Source: Paenibacillus sp. FSL R7-0273 (GTDB lineage Bacteria; Bacillota; Bacilli; Paenibacillales; Paenibacillaceae). Taken from it: a stretch of 64,000 nt of DNA. The stretch spans positions 5,842,001 through 5,906,000 of the forward strand of contig NZ_CP009283.1 in the NCBI RefSeq assembly GCF_000758625.1, written 5' to 3'. Below, piece by piece: positions 37,486 to 46,606 of the stretch; position 1 is the first letter of the stretch, and every line of letters begins with the position of its first letter. The translations under genes and the position numbers were made by a program. Under the pieces are notes generated by a model that did no database searches, was not told the origin of the DNA, and saw only the letters and a list, made by a program, of their open reading frames with translations.

Positions 37486-38619
37486 TTAAGCATTACCCGG
37501 CTGTACAGCCGGAGCCAGATTGGCATGCTTGCGGCCCGGAATTTCACCCGTCCGTTCAAAATGCTCTACAATCACATCAATTTCCTTCTTCAGCTCGGAT
37601 ACCAGTTCAGCCTCAGGGACCTTGCGGATCATCTGGCCGTAACGGAACAGCAGGCCTTCACCGCGGGCACCGGCAATACCGATATCCGCTTCACGTGCTT
37701 CTCCGGGGCCGTTAACCGCACAGCCGAGTACAGACACCTTGATTGGTACCTTGAGCTTGGAGATGTATTCTTCTACTTCATTGGCAATGGAGAAGAGATC
37801 GATATCCAGACGTCCGCAGGTCGGGCAGGAGATCAGCGTAGCCGCATTGGAGATCAGGCCGAAGGTCTTGAGCAGCTCACGGGCTACCTTCACCTCTTCA
37901 ACCGGGTCTGCGCTAAGCGAGATCCGCACAGTGCTGCCGATACCCATTGAGAGCAATGCACCGATACCGGCTGAGCTCTTCACGGTTCCGGCGAACAGCG
38001 TACCGGACTCGGTAATGCCTAGATGGAGCGGATAAGGGATGACCTCCGCCGCCTTGCGGTATGCTTCAATTGCCATCGGGACATCGGAAGCCTTCAGCGA
38101 GACGATAATATCATGGAAATCCAGCTCTTCGAGAATACCAATATGATATAGGGCGCTTTCGACCATCGCTTCCGGTGTCGGATAACCGTATTTCTCCAGA
38201 AGATGAGTCTCCAGGGAGCCGGCGTTAACGCCGATCCGGATTGGAATGCCTTTCTCTTTACAGGCTTTGACTACTGCCTCTACCTTGTCGCGGCGGCCGA
38301 TATTGCCGGGATTAATCCGCACCTTGTCGATGCCGTTCTCAATCGCCAGCAGCGCCAGCTTGTGGTTGAAATGAATATCCGCTACGAGCGGAATATGAAT
38401 CTGCTTCTTGATCTCTTTGATCGCCGCAGCCGCTTCCTCATTGTTGACGGTTACGCGTACAATCTGGCAGCCTGCTTCTTCCAGACGCAGAATTTCAGCC
38501 ACTGTAGCTTCTACGTCAGCGGTTTTGGTCGTACACATGCTTTGAATTGCAACCTCGTTATTACCCCCGATGATGACTCCGCCTACATTGACGGGCCGGG
38601 TCTGGTGTCTCAAGAACAT
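37486..38619 (-). CDS. ispG: 4-hydroxy-3-methylbut-2-enyl-diphosphate synthase (flavodoxin)
   Basis: A 377-residue iron-sulfur enzyme of the MEP isoprenoid pathway, converting MEcPP to HMBPP. The TIM-barrel half begins [25 protein letters not shown]. The 4Fe-4S ligands lie in [13 protein letters not shown] and the second motif [10 protein letters not shown]. Length agrees with single-type bacterial IspG. ATG 38619 follows GGGGGAGAG; an ATG 6 codons upstream lies inside that run. It is an isolated gene between the germination operon and clpX. Confidence 0.93.
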   Translation of the reverse strand: MFLRHQTRPVNVGGVIIGGNNEVAIQSMCTTKTADVEATVAEILRLEEAGCQIVRVTVNNEEAAAAIKEIKKQIHIPLVADIHFNHKLALLAIENGIDKVRINPGNIGRRDKVEAVVKACKEKGIPIRIGVNAGSLETHLLEKYGYPTPEAMVESALYHIGILEELDFHDIIVSLKASDVPMAIEAYRKAAEVIPYPLHLGITESGTLFAGTVKSSAGIGALLSMGIGSTVRISLSADPVEEVKVARELLKTFGLISNAATLISCPTCGRLDIDLFSIANEVEEYISKLKVPIKVSVLGCAVNGPGEAREADIGIAGARGEGLLFRYGQMIRKVPEAELVSELKKEIDVIVEHFERTGEIPGRKHANLAPAVQPGNA

Positions 38620-38734
38620 GGTTTCTCTCTCCCCCATAACGATCAAAGCTCCACCCCTCCCGTTCCGCGGTGAAGCGGGCTAAGCGGGAGAACGGTGGAG
38701 GCTGTGATGTAATTTATTGTAAGGCCAGCGGCTC

Positions 38735-39991
38735 TTAGGCGCTTTCCTCTTTCTTTTTGTCCTTCTTAATGCCCAGCTCAGGCAAAGCCTTCTCCTGGAC
38801 AACCTGCTCCGTGATCACGCAGTCCTTAATATCGTCGCGTGACGGAACCTCGTACATTACATCGAGCATGATGCTCTCGATGATGGCACGCAGACCGCGG
38901 GCACCTGTGTTGCGTTTGATCGCTTCCTTGGCAATAGCTTCCAGGGCCTGCGGCTCAAACTTCAGGGCTACGTTGTCCATCTCCAGCAGCTTAATGTACT
39001 GCTTGGTCAGTGCATTCTTCGGTTCGGAGAGAATGCGTACCAGCGTCGTTTCATCAAGCGGCTCCAAGGTGGAGATAACCGGCAGACGGCCGACAAACTC
39101 AGGGATCAGACCGAACTTCAGCAGATCCTCAGGCAATACCATGGACAGGTATTCGCCGGCCTTGAGATCCTTCTGGCCTTCCATGGCTGCGTTAAAGCCG
39201 ATGACTTTTTTGCCGATACGGCGTTTGATCATCTGCTCCAGACCGTCAAAAGCACCGCCGACGATGAACAGAATGTTCGTCGTGTCGATCTGAATGAATT
39301 CCTGGTGAGGGTGCTTACGTCCGCCTTGCGGAGGAACGGAAGCCACTGTGCCTTCCAGAATCTTCAGCAGCGCCTGCTGTACACCTTCACCGGAAACGTC
39401 ACGTGTAATCGACGGATTCTCGGATTTGCGGGCTACCTTGTCAATTTCGTCAATATAGATAATGCCGCGCTCGGCCTTCTCAACATCATAATCTGCAGCC
39501 TGAATCAGCTTGAGCAGAATGTTCTCAACATCCTCGCCCACATAACCGGCTTCCGTCAGGGAAGTCGCGTCAGCAATGGCAAAAGGCACGTTGATGATCT
39601 TCGCCATAGTCTGAGCCAGCAGGGTCTTACCGGAGCCGGTCGGACCGAGCAGCAGGATGTTACTCTTAGTCAGCTCAACATCCTCAATCTTGCTCTGGCT
39701 GTTAACACGCTTGTAGTGATTGTATACAGCAACGGAGAGCGATTTCTTCGCCTGCTCCTGGCCGATTACGTACTGATCCAGAATGTCGCGGATTTCCTTC
39801 GGCTTCGGAATATCCTTCAGATCCAGCTCTTCCTCATGGCCGAGCTCTTCCTCAACGATTTCCGTGCACAGCTCGATGCACTCATCGCATATATAAACGC
39901 CTGGTCCTGCTACAAGCTTGCGGACCTGCTCCTGTGATTTACCGCAAAAGGAACATTTCAGCTGCCCTTTTTCATCATTAAACTTAAACAT
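38735..39991 (-). CDS. clpX: Clp protease ATP-binding subunit ClpX
   Basis: A 418-residue AAA+ unfoldase that feeds substrates to ClpP. The N-terminal zinc-binding domain has its four Cys at 13, 16, 35 and 38. Walker A is in [15 protein letters not shown] and Walker B in [12 protein letters not shown]. The ClpP-docking IGF loop is in [11 protein letters not shown]. The C-terminus has the sensor-2 [10 protein letters not shown]. It lies 12 nt after clpP, so the two are cotranscribed. Everything expected of a functional ClpX is present. Confidence 0.96.
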   Translation of the reverse strand: MFKFNDEKGQLKCSFCGKSQEQVRKLVAGPGVYICDECIELCTEIVEEELGHEEELDLKDIPKPKEIRDILDQYVIGQEQAKKSLSVAVYNHYKRVNSQSKIEDVELTKSNILLLGPTGSGKTLLAQTMAKIINVPFAIADATSLTEAGYVGEDVENILLKLIQAADYDVEKAERGIIYIDEIDKVARKSENPSITRDVSGEGVQQALLKILEGTVASVPPQGGRKHPHQEFIQIDTTNILFIVGGAFDGLEQMIKRRIGKKVIGFNAAMEGQKDLKAGEYLSMVLPEDLLKFGLIPEFVGRLPVISTLEPLDETTLVRILSEPKNALTKQYIKLLEMDNVALKFEPQALEAIAKEAIKRNTGARGLRAIIESIMLDVMYEVPSRDDIKDCVITEQVVQEKALPELGIKKDKKKEESA

Positions 39992-40003
39992 CTTACCACC
40001 CCT

Positions 40004-40594
40004 TTAAGATATGATCGGTGAAGAGAGTACCTGGTCAATAAGCCCGTAATCCTTCGCTTCTTCCGCGCTCATGAAGTTATCGCGGTCCGTATCCCGTTCG
40101 ATTTTTTCAAGGGGTTGACCTGTGCGATCCACATAAATCTGATTCAACTTCTGTCTCGTCTTGAGAATCCAGTCTGTATGAATCCAAATATCGGATGCCT
40201 GCCCCTGAACACCGCCGAGCGGCTGATGAATCATAACCTCACTGTTGGTCAGTGCATATCTCTTGCCTGGCGCTCCGGCTGTAAGCAGCAGGGAGCCCAT
40301 ACTGGCTGCCATCCCGACGCAAATGGTGGAAACATCCGGTTTGATATATTGCATCGTATCATATATACCCATGCCGGCTGTCACAGAACCACCGGGTGAG
40401 TTGATGTACAGGTGTATGTCTTTTTCCGGGTCATCCGCAGCCAGAAACAGCAGCTGGGCAATAACCAGATTGGCAACATCATCGTCAATCGCATTGCTCA
40501 GGAAGATAATGCGGTCCTTAAGCAACCGGGAATAAATATCGTATGAGCGTTCGCCACGATTAGTTGATTCCACAACCATAGGTACCAGACTCAT
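40004..40594 (-). CDS. clpP: ATP-dependent Clp protease proteolytic subunit
   Basis: A 196-residue serine peptidase forming the tetradecameric chamber. The catalytic triad reads Ser98 (GMAASMGS), His123 (VMIHQPLGG) and Asp172 (RDTDRDNF). The N-terminal [22 protein letters not shown] is standard. It lies between tig and clpX on the same strand. A sigma-A-like promoter is visible 50 nt upstream. No clear CtsR heptad repeat was seen before it. Confidence 0.97.
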   Translation of the reverse strand: MSLVPMVVESTNRGERSYDIYSRLLKDRIIFLSNAIDDDVANLVIAQLLFLAADDPEKDIHLYINSPGGSVTAGMGIYDTMQYIKPDVSTICVGMAASMGSLLLTAGAPGKRYALTNSEVMIHQPLGGVQGQASDIWIHTDWILKTRQKLNQIYVDRTGQPLEKIERDTDRDNFMSAEEAKDYGLIDQVLSSPIIS

Positions 40595-40643
40595 GCCACC
40601 AACCTCTTTTCTCTATACAGATTAGTCTTGCCGTTTCAGAAAT

Positions 40644-40672
40644 AGTTTAACACGTTCGCAGCGGGATGTCAT
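40644..40672 (-). promoter_or_regulatory. Sigma-A-like promoter of clpP-clpX
   Basis: On the minus strand ATGACA (40672-40667), a 17-nt spacer and TAAACT (40649-40644) lie about 50 nt before the clpP start. The rest of the 361-nt gap 40595-40955 holds only this and the tig terminator. Confidence 0.5.
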
Positions 40673-40854
40673 TTTTTCACTTTACAAGCAGAAGCAGCTT
40701 GCCCGTCCACTCAGGAACGGCATCACTTCTCTCTGCAAAAGCTGATAAACCCGCGTGCATGCCATTATAGCGTACTTCCTGCCAGAATGCCAATTACACC
40801 TTCCGGTTATGTACACCCAGACCCTTATACACACCCAAACACCCGGCCGCCGAT

Positions 40855-40892
40855 AAAAAATAAGGCACGTAACAGAACTTACGTGCCTTATT
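40855..40892 (-). terminator. Terminator of tig
   Basis: Arms 40859-40872 and 40879-40892 form a perfect 14-bp stem with a 6-nt loop. On the minus strand the stem runs into a T-rich tail (TTATTTTTTA). It lies about 64 nt past the tig stop and separates tig from clpP. Confidence 0.88.
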
Positions 40893-40955
40893 GACTGCTA
40901 TTATGGAGGCCGACTTGCCTGGCCGCTCTAGGTAAAATGGAGTTTACAGCTGAAC

Positions 40956-42278
40956 TTACTCAGCGCTTGCTTCTTCAGCTGCTGGCGCTTCAACTTCAAC
41001 GCTGCTTGATACAAGCAGGTCGATGGTTTTGCGCAGGGAGATTTCTTCGTTCAGGCTGCTCAGGGAACCGTTCGCTGCCAGGATGCTGCGGATCTCTTCA
41101 GGCGAACGCTTGAAGGATTCAGCCATGCTGGCAAGCTCCTGTGTTACTTCTTCTTCAGAAACTTCGATGTTCTCTTCCTTCGCGATCACTTCAAGAACCA
41201 GGTTGTTGCGGACGCGCTTCTCGGCATCGCCCTTCATCTGGCCTTCAAGATCTTCACGGGTCTGGCCGGAGAAGCTGAGGAACATGTCCATGTTCATGCC
41301 CTGCTGTCGAAGACGGTTGTCGAAATCACGAACCATGTTCGCTACTTCGCTGTTGATCATCGCTTCAGGAATTTCAACTTCTGCGTTAGCAGCCGCTGCA
41401 TCAACTACTGCATTCTCACGGGTGCCTTTCAGTTCTTCCTGCTTGCGGGATTCCAGCTGTGCCTTCAGGTCTGCCTTGTATTCTTCAAGAGTGTCGAATT
41501 CACTTACATCCTTAGCGAACTCATCATCCAGCTCAGGAAGCTGTTTGCGTTTGATTTCGTGCAGCTTCACTTTGAATACTGCAGCCTTGCCGGCAAGGTT
41601 CTCTGCATGGTAGCTCTCAGGGAAAGTTACTTCAACATCCTTGAAATCGCCAGTAGCCATACCTACAACCTGCTCTTCGAAGCCAGGGATGAAGGAGTTG
41701 CTGCCAAGCTCCAGAGAATGACGCTCAGCCGAACCGCCCTCGAAAGGAACGCCGTCAACGGAACCGTCAAAGTCAATAACAGCGATGTCGCCATTAACTG
41801 CCGCTTCTTCTTCAACAACAACCAGCTCAGCGTGACGCTCCTGCAGGCGTTTCAGTTCAGCGTTCAGCTCGTCTTCAGTAACTTCTGCCTTCTGGGCAGG
41901 AACTTCCAGGCCTTTGTACTGGCCCAGCTTCACTTCAGGCTTAACGGTGATCTTCGCTTTGAAGATGAAGGCTTGGCCTTTAGCGAATTGCTCGATGTCC
42001 ACTTCAGGACGGTCAACAGGGAAGATGTCAGCCTGCTCAACAGCTTCGCCGTATACTTCAGGAAGAAGGATGTCGATTGCATCCTGGTAGAGGCTCTCTA
42101 CACCGAAACGGGATTCAAAGATCGGCCGCGGCACTTTACCTTTACGGAAGCCAGGTACGTTTGCTTTCTTAACTACTTTATTAAAAGCTTTGTCGAGGGC
42201 AGCAGCTACGCGCTCTGCTTCTACTTCGACTTCAAGAACTCCAAGGTTCTTCTCTATTTTTTCCCAGGTTGCTTTCAT
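40956..42278 (-). CDS. tig: Trigger factor chaperone
   Basis: A 440-residue ribosome-bound chaperone. The N-terminal ribosome-docking loop shows the signature GFRKGKVPRPIFESRFG. The middle FKBP-type prolyl isomerase domain spans about 160-245 (VIDFDGSVDGVPFEGG, FIPGFEEQVVGM). The helical C-terminal domain forms the substrate cradle. The C-terminus is Ala/Glu-rich. GGAGGG stands 11 nt before ATG. It is monocistronic between a promoter overlapping the TPR-like gene end and the terminator at 40859-40892. Confidence 0.96.
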   Translation of the reverse strand: MKATWEKIEKNLGVLEVEVEAERVAAALDKAFNKVVKKANVPGFRKGKVPRPIFESRFGVESLYQDAIDILLPEVYGEAVEQADIFPVDRPEVDIEQFAKGQAFIFKAKITVKPEVKLGQYKGLEVPAQKAEVTEDELNAELKRLQERHAELVVVEEEAAVNGDIAVIDFDGSVDGVPFEGGSAERHSLELGSNSFIPGFEEQVVGMATGDFKDVEVTFPESYHAENLAGKAAVFKVKLHEIKRKQLPELDDEFAKDVSEFDTLEEYKADLKAQLESRKQEELKGTRENAVVDAAAANAEVEIPEAMINSEVANMVRDFDNRLRQQGMNMDMFLSFSGQTREDLEGQMKGDAEKRVRNNLVLEVIAKEENIEVSEEEVTQELASMAESFKRSPEEIRSILAANGSLSSLNEEISLRKTIDLLVSSSVEVEAPAAEEASAE

Positions 42279-42355
42279 AATATACTTTTCCCTCCAAAAA
42301 TAGGTTGCATGTTAGTTTAGATAATCACATTTTTCACGCACAGAATAACCATTAT

Positions 42356-42384
42356 ATTATATACAACATTGCTTTATTTATCAA
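42356..42384 (-). promoter_or_regulatory. Sigma-A promoter of tig
   Basis: On the minus strand TTGATA (42384-42379), 17 nt and TATAAT (42361-42356) form a near-consensus promoter 77 nt upstream of tig. The -35 lies inside the last codons of the upstream gene. Confidence 0.7.
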
Positions 42385-43303
42385 GTATGGAACTCTTAAC
42401 AAATCCCCTCAGGGACCTGTAGGCCCCTTCAAATTGAAAGCGCATGCTGTCCGTAATGCCGTACATGGCCCGCGTCTCTTCCTCCTGCCGGGTTCCGTTC
42501 AGGCTCTCAGACACCAGCTGATGCAGCGCGCCGGCCCAGATATCAAGCAGGTCATCGCCGCCGTCCAGCAGCTTGCGGTAATCGCCCGACCCGTATATCG
42601 ACATCATAAACTGCCCCCAGAGCTCCTGGGCAAAATAGTACAGCGTAGGCTCGTGCACCTCGGCCTGCTCCGCTACCCGCTCCATCACCTGGGCGACCTG
42701 CGGCGGAAAATCGTCATTCTGCAGCGGCACCGCTTCAATCTCAATCTGCGCCAGCTCGCTGCCGCGGGCCAGCCTGATCACGCCCTGCACCCCGCGCTTC
42801 TTCAGCGTCTGCAGTGTACGGAACTGCAGCAGCGGATGTACAGGTGTCTTCTGCAGCCAATTCGTCAGCGTGTCATCCACATGACTGCCCTCAAGATACG
42901 ATAGCTGCTCCAGCGCCAGAATTGTTCCTTCCGACAGCGGCTCCTGCATGACCTTGCGCAGCAGCTTGTCAGGGTAGCCCGCATCTTCCTCCAGCTTGGA
43001 TTTCGCCAAAATACGCGCCATATCCTCTTCCTTCAGATCCTGCTCCTCGCCGGATTCTGCATGATCTGCGCCGTTGCTCCGGGCATCATAGGGAAAAGCC
43101 GCCTCCAGCCAGTCCAGCAGCGACTGCCATTCCTCATAGTGCCGCTCTTCCTGTCCCTGGCATTGCAGCAGAAACCGCAGCAGCTCCATCGCTTCCCCGT
43201 AACGCTCACTCTCCAGCATGACCGTAAGCTGAATCTGGTAATAATCCAGCGTCTTCGGAAACAGCACGATATTCTCTTTGGCGGGGGAATTGAATTGATT
43301 AAT
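42374..43303 (-). CDS. TPR-like helical protein, apparent ATT start codon
   Basis: A 309-residue, entirely helical soluble protein. Helix pairs such as YYQIQLTVMLESERYGEAMELLRFLLQC suggest a degenerate tetratricopeptide fold. The middle is acidic (SGEEQDLKEEDMARIL). The C-terminal part has LYYFAQELWGQFM. It resembles uncharacterised TPR proteins of Bacilli. No ATG, GTG or TTG is well placed: AAGGAGGTG lies 7 nt before an in-frame ATT at 43303, and an in-frame TAA precedes the site. The first conventional start is GTG 43267, after only a weak AAAGAG. ATT initiation is therefore the better reading but unproven. A consensus promoter lies at 43344-43371. Confidence 0.72.
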   Translation of the reverse strand: MNQFNSPAKENIVLFPKTLDYYQIQLTVMLESERYGEAMELLRFLLQCQGQEERHYEEWQSLLDWLEAAFPYDARSNGADHAESGEEQDLKEEDMARILAKSKLEEDAGYPDKLLRKVMQEPLSEGTILALEQLSYLEGSHVDDTLTNWLQKTPVHPLLQFRTLQTLKKRGVQGVIRLARGSELAQIEIEAVPLQNDDFPPQVAQVMERVAEQAEVHEPTLYYFAQELWGQFMMSIYGSGDYRKLLDGGDDLLDIWAGALHQLVSESLNGTRQEEETRAMYGITDSMRFQFEGAYRSLRGFVKSSILDK

Positions 43304-43343
43304 GAGGGCACCTCCTTTTTATCCGATCCATGATCAATTGTAG

Positions 43344-43371
43344 ATTATAGCATATCCTGCAACGCATTCAA
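43344..43371 (-). promoter_or_regulatory. Sigma-A promoter of the TPR-like gene
   Basis: TTGAAT (43371-43366 on the minus strand), 16 nt, TATAAT (43349-43344). It lies about 41 nt before the proposed ATT start and is only 9 nt from the divergent tRNA promoter. Confidence 0.7.
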
Positions 43372-43380
43372 AAAAACAAG

Positions 43381-43409
43381 TTGATAAAGTTATTCATATG
43401 TGATAACAT
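43381..43409 (+). promoter_or_regulatory. Promoter of tRNA-Arg
   Basis: TTGATA (43381-43386), 17 nt, TAACAT (43404-43409), ending 27 nt before the tRNA. Confidence 0.55.
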
Positions 43410-43436
43410 AATTTTTGCTTGCTTTTGAGTATTCAT

Positions 43437-43510
43437 GTCCCGGTAGCTCAGCCGGATAGAGCATGCGCCTTCTAAGCGCACGGTCGGGGGTTCGAATCCC
43501 TTCCGGGACG
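43437..43510 (+). tRNA. tRNA-Arg (anticodon TCT)
   Basis: A 74-nt cloverleaf: acceptor GTCCCGG pairs with CCGGGAC (43503-43509) and the discriminator is G. The D arm is GCTC/GAGC. The anticodon stem is TGCGC/GCGCA with loop CTTCTAA (anticodon TCT). The T arm carries TTCGAAT. CCA is not encoded. It reads AGA/AGG codons. A terminator follows directly. Confidence 0.96.
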
Positions 43511-43522
43511 TAACAAGCACTG

Positions 43523-43550
43523 ACAGCCTTCCTTCGGGGAGGCTGTTTTT
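43523..43550 (+). terminator. Terminator after tRNA-Arg
   Basis: A stem of ACAGCCTTCC against GGGAGGCTGT (one wobble) with a TTCG tetraloop, followed by five T. Confidence 0.88.
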
Positions 43551-43604
43551 GCGTTCCGGCGGGATGAGAACCCCATTCCGGGGGACGTGGGAGCATACGC
43601 TTCG

Positions 43605-45473
43605 TTACTCCGACTCCATCCGCAGCTTGATTATGCGGATATTGTCCGCGTCGAACGTAATGTTCTCCAGCGGCGTGGTGATATCTGCGGCGTAGCGGTC
43701 GATGGTGATGCGGCCGAGGTAGATTTTACGCACGGTGATACTGTGCTTGGCCTTCAGATAGGACTGAGCCCCGCTCTCGCCGCCGACATAATACGCACTG
43801 ATGCTGCCGCCCGCCTCCAGCCTGGAGCCCCGGCACACCGCAAACACCTTGCGGAAGCTGATATTGCCCGAAGAGAACAGCTCGCTCTGCACAATACCGT
43901 CACGGTGGATAATGATATCTCCGTTAGATTTGAGCGTACTGTTCTGGCATTTGCCGATGTTGACCTCCACCTTATTCTCCTGCATCCGGGCCACGCCCGC
44001 GTGCAGCTCCTCGATCATGTTGATCACACCGCTCAGCGAGGCCTCGTTCATGAAGTCAATGAGCTGCACCGGCTTCAGCATCAGCTTCAGAAAATGCAGC
44101 GTCTGCTCCAGATCCTGATGATACGAGGCCTGCACCGTTGCCAGCACCGAGAGCAGCTCTTTAATCAGCTCGGGAATTTTCTGAAACTTGCTCTCCAGCA
44201 GCAGCACGACGGCCTGGCCGTATTTTACACTCTGCTTGCGGGCCTGGACGGCCTGGATGAGCATGCGGACCGCTTTTTTCAGCAGCATCGCTTCTTCAAT
44301 TAACAGCTTGGAGCAGTTAAAAATCCGGTTGTACATCACGCCGAAATAGCCGGAATACAGATTGCTGTTAACGACGTTTCCTTTTACGACAATACTTCCG
44401 GTGGCGGTAATGGTTGAGTTATAGACGCTGCCCTCTACGTACACATTGCCGAGCGATTCAATAATCATATTGTCCTCAACGTTCCCCCGCACCACCACAT
44501 CACCCGAGAACAGAATATTGCCCGTCTTGATGCTGACATTGCCCGGCACCGTATAGGTCGTTGTAATGTCAAAAGATTTGACCTTCTCCCCGGTCACCCG
44601 GGGGCGGCCCTCGCGCAGCGCACGAATCTCGTTGTTGATCAGCAGCACCGTGTTATTATGGGCAGCTATCGTAATATCGCCCGGACGCGGCGGATACAGG
44701 ATTTCCCCGTACACGTCACAGCCCGGAATGCCCTCTACAAAAGGAAGCCTGCGGGCAATGACCTGGCCCCTGATCACAGACGGAATGCGGAGATGGCTGC
44801 GGAAGTCCACCTGGCCTTCGATTTCACTGAAATCGTTCTCAATCGTCTCGGAAAAAAACAGCTCCAGCGACGCATTCTCCCCCGGGACTGCCGCCCTCCC
44901 CTTAGCTGCTGTAATCGGCTGGTATGTCGGGTTCTGCAGCTCGGCATGAATGCCGGAGATGTTCAGATTCTGCATAATGCCCCGCTGCTCAAAGTCGGCA
45001 ATAATCTGATTCAAGCCCAGCAGCTCTATTACAGTATCCGTATCCATCGCCGCCCCCACCTCAATCATGCTGGACGAATAGCAGTCATTCAGCTTCCACT
45101 GGTAACGCCGCGTGGAATACAGGGTGAAAAAAGCCTGCAGGTGATCCTCGGATACATGAATCTTATACAGCGGCGGCTCCGTGATCGACCATTCGATCTT
45201 ATCGAGTGAGGTCACCTCGGCAGGACCTGTAACCGGCTGTCCGTTGACAAGGACTACGACCGGAGCCGCAGCTGTAATGACTGCAGGACTGCCGCCGGGC
45301 AGCGGGTCCTGGACAAAGATTTTACCCGCACGGACGAGCACGCGGCCTCCGAGATCATTATCAAGGTCAGGTTCAGCAAAGGATGCATCAAGCGCCTCTT
45401 CATCCACATTCTCCGAAAGCTCCAGCATATTGATCAGCTGGTTCAGCTCCTGCTCATTCATCCGGTCCGGCAT
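43605..45473 (-). CDS. FapA-family (DUF342) polymer-forming protein
   Basis: A 622-residue cytoplasmic protein. An N-terminal acidic region (about 1-60) precedes DUF342/FapA repeats: GKIFVQDP, RGQVIARRLPFVEGIPGCDVYGE, then a right-handed beta-helix of short hexapeptide-like strands (GNILFSGDVVVRGNV, GNVYVEGSVYNSTI, GSIVVKGNVVN). A central helical insertion at about 385-480 is followed by more beta-helix to the end (GDIIIHRDGIVQSE). FapA-type proteins form self-assembling scaffolds or bind polyanions; their role in Bacilli is poorly defined. GGAGGTG lies 8 nt before ATG. It is a single gene downstream of the pst operon terminator. The context does not reveal a partner. Confidence 0.88.
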   Translation of the reverse strand: MPDRMNEQELNQLINMLELSENVDEEALDASFAEPDLDNDLGGRVLVRAGKIFVQDPLPGGSPAVITAAAPVVVLVNGQPVTGPAEVTSLDKIEWSITEPPLYKIHVSEDHLQAFFTLYSTRRYQWKLNDCYSSSMIEVGAAMDTDTVIELLGLNQIIADFEQRGIMQNLNISGIHAELQNPTYQPITAAKGRAAVPGENASLELFFSETIENDFSEIEGQVDFRSHLRIPSVIRGQVIARRLPFVEGIPGCDVYGEILYPPRPGDITIAAHNNTVLLINNEIRALREGRPRVTGEKVKSFDITTTYTVPGNVSIKTGNILFSGDVVVRGNVEDNMIIESLGNVYVEGSVYNSTITATGSIVVKGNVVNSNLYSGYFGVMYNRIFNCSKLLIEEAMLLKKAVRMLIQAVQARKQSVKYGQAVVLLLESKFQKIPELIKELLSVLATVQASYHQDLEQTLHFLKLMLKPVQLIDFMNEASLSGVINMIEELHAGVARMQENKVEVNIGKCQNSTLKSNGDIIIHRDGIVQSELFSSGNISFRKVFAVCRGSRLEAGGSISAYYVGGESGAQSYLKAKHSITVRKIYLGRITIDRYAADITTPLENITFDADNIRIIKLRMESE

Positions 45474-45564
45474 CAGATCTGCACCTCCAGGTTACTGCAT
45501 AATTGTCGAAAAACGGCATTATATGCCTGTTGCTTCATTCTATTATTATTAATAATTTTAAGCA

Positions 45565-45655
45565 ATTGATAAACAGCCGCAGGCGGAGAAACGCCAAATA
45601 ACCCCACAAGGTGGGGCCCTTACAAGGATGCTGAATCAGGTGCTTTGCGGGGACC
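45565..45655 (-). other. Hairpin-rich element upstream of the FapA-like gene
   Basis: Successive short palindromes lie in the 254-nt gap: GGCG..CGCC near 45575-45590, CCCCAC-AAG-GTGGGG near 45602-45616, and the palindrome GGGGACCCC near 45645-45654. Read on the minus strand, the CCCCAC/GTGGGG hairpin is followed by TTATTT, resembling a terminator. It could be a small RNA, a leader or an insertion remnant. No known riboswitch class was recognised. Confidence 0.3.
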
Positions 45656-45671
45656 CCATTCTTTATTACCA

Positions 45672-45712
45672 AAAAAAAGCTGTCCGGAGTGCAAATTACC
45701 ACCACGGACAGC
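45672..45712 (-). terminator. Terminator of the pst operon
   Basis: GCTGTCCG (45679-45686) pairs with CGGACAGC (45705-45712). On the minus strand eight T follow (45678-45671). It lies about 16 nt after the pstA stop, so no pstB is transcribed with it. Confidence 0.85.
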
Positions 45713-45727
45713 CGGTAAGCCTCTCTA

Positions 45728-46606
45728 TTAGTTCCCTCTTTTGCGGTTGCCCAGCCACAGCGGGAACCGGAAAATAAAGTTGATCAGCAGCACAACGAAG
45801 ACCAGCACTGCCGCCGACTTGTCGGCGATCTGCCGCGCGTCTTCGACAATGGCCTCGGACTGCACATACCAGAGATGCACCGCCAGGGTCTCACCCGGGG
45901 AGAACAGGTTGAAGTCCCACATTTCGCCGGAGGTGCTGAGGCCGGCGGTCAGTATAATGACCGCCGACTCCCCGAAGGCGCGTCCGGCCACAAGGCAGAT
46001 GCCGGTAACGATGGCCGGCAGGGCCACCGGCAGTACAACCTTGCGGATGACGTGGAATTTGGTCATCCCCAGCGCATAGCCGGCTTCCCGGATGTCACCG
46101 GGAACGGCCCGCACCGCTTCCTCGGTTACGCGGGCCAGCATCGGCAGGTTAAGCAGAGCCAAGGAGACACCGCCGCCGAGGATGGTCAGGCCGATGCCGA
46201 AATATTCGGCGAAGATGGCCAGACCCAGGAGACCGAACACGATCGAAGGTACGGAGGACAGCGACTCCACGCAGATGCGCAGCGCGCCGGTAAAACGGTT
46301 ATCCGGAGCATACTCCGCCATATAGATCCCGGCTCCCAGTCCGATCGGAATGGATATCAGCAGGGAGATGAACAGGATATAGAAGGAGTTGAACAGGACC
46401 GGCCCGATCCCGCCGCCCGGATCAATCTCCTCCGGGAGCTTGAACAGGAACTCCGGTCTGAGCTGCGGCAAGCCTTTGCCGAGAATGGTAAAGAGCAGCC
46501 AGAAGATCAGCAGCATAACCAGCGCACCCAGGGCATAGAAGCCGTAGGTCGCAAGCTGGTTGTTGCGCCGGGAGCGTGCAGTATGAGGATTACGGGTAAA
46601 ATTCAT
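45728..46606 (-). CDS. pstA: Phosphate ABC transporter permease PstA
   Basis: A 292-residue inner-membrane permease with six predicted helices. The binding-protein-dependent transport signature EAGYALGMTKFHVIRKVVLP (EAA loop) contacts the ATPase. The N-terminus MNFTRNPHTARSRRNNQ is cytoplasmic and basic. The start is ATG 46606, overlapping the pstC stop by one base, with GGAGG 7 nt before. It is the last gene of the operon; the usual pstB ATPase does not follow. Confidence 0.93.
   Translation of the reverse strand: MNFTRNPHTARSRRNNQLATYGFYALGALVMLLIFWLLFTILGKGLPQLRPEFLFKLPEEIDPGGGIGPVLFNSFYILFISLLISIPIGLGAGIYMAEYAPDNRFTGALRICVESLSSVPSIVFGLLGLAIFAEYFGIGLTILGGGVSLALLNLPMLARVTEEAVRAVPGDIREAGYALGMTKFHVIRKVVLPVALPAIVTGICLVAGRAFGESAVIILTAGLSTSGEMWDFNLFSPGETLAVHLWYVQSEAIVEDARQIADKSAAVLVFVVLLINFIFRFPLWLGNRKRGN

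Noticed and set aside
40595..40700. CtsR operator before clpP
   Set aside because: No GGTCAAA tandem heptads found on either strand.
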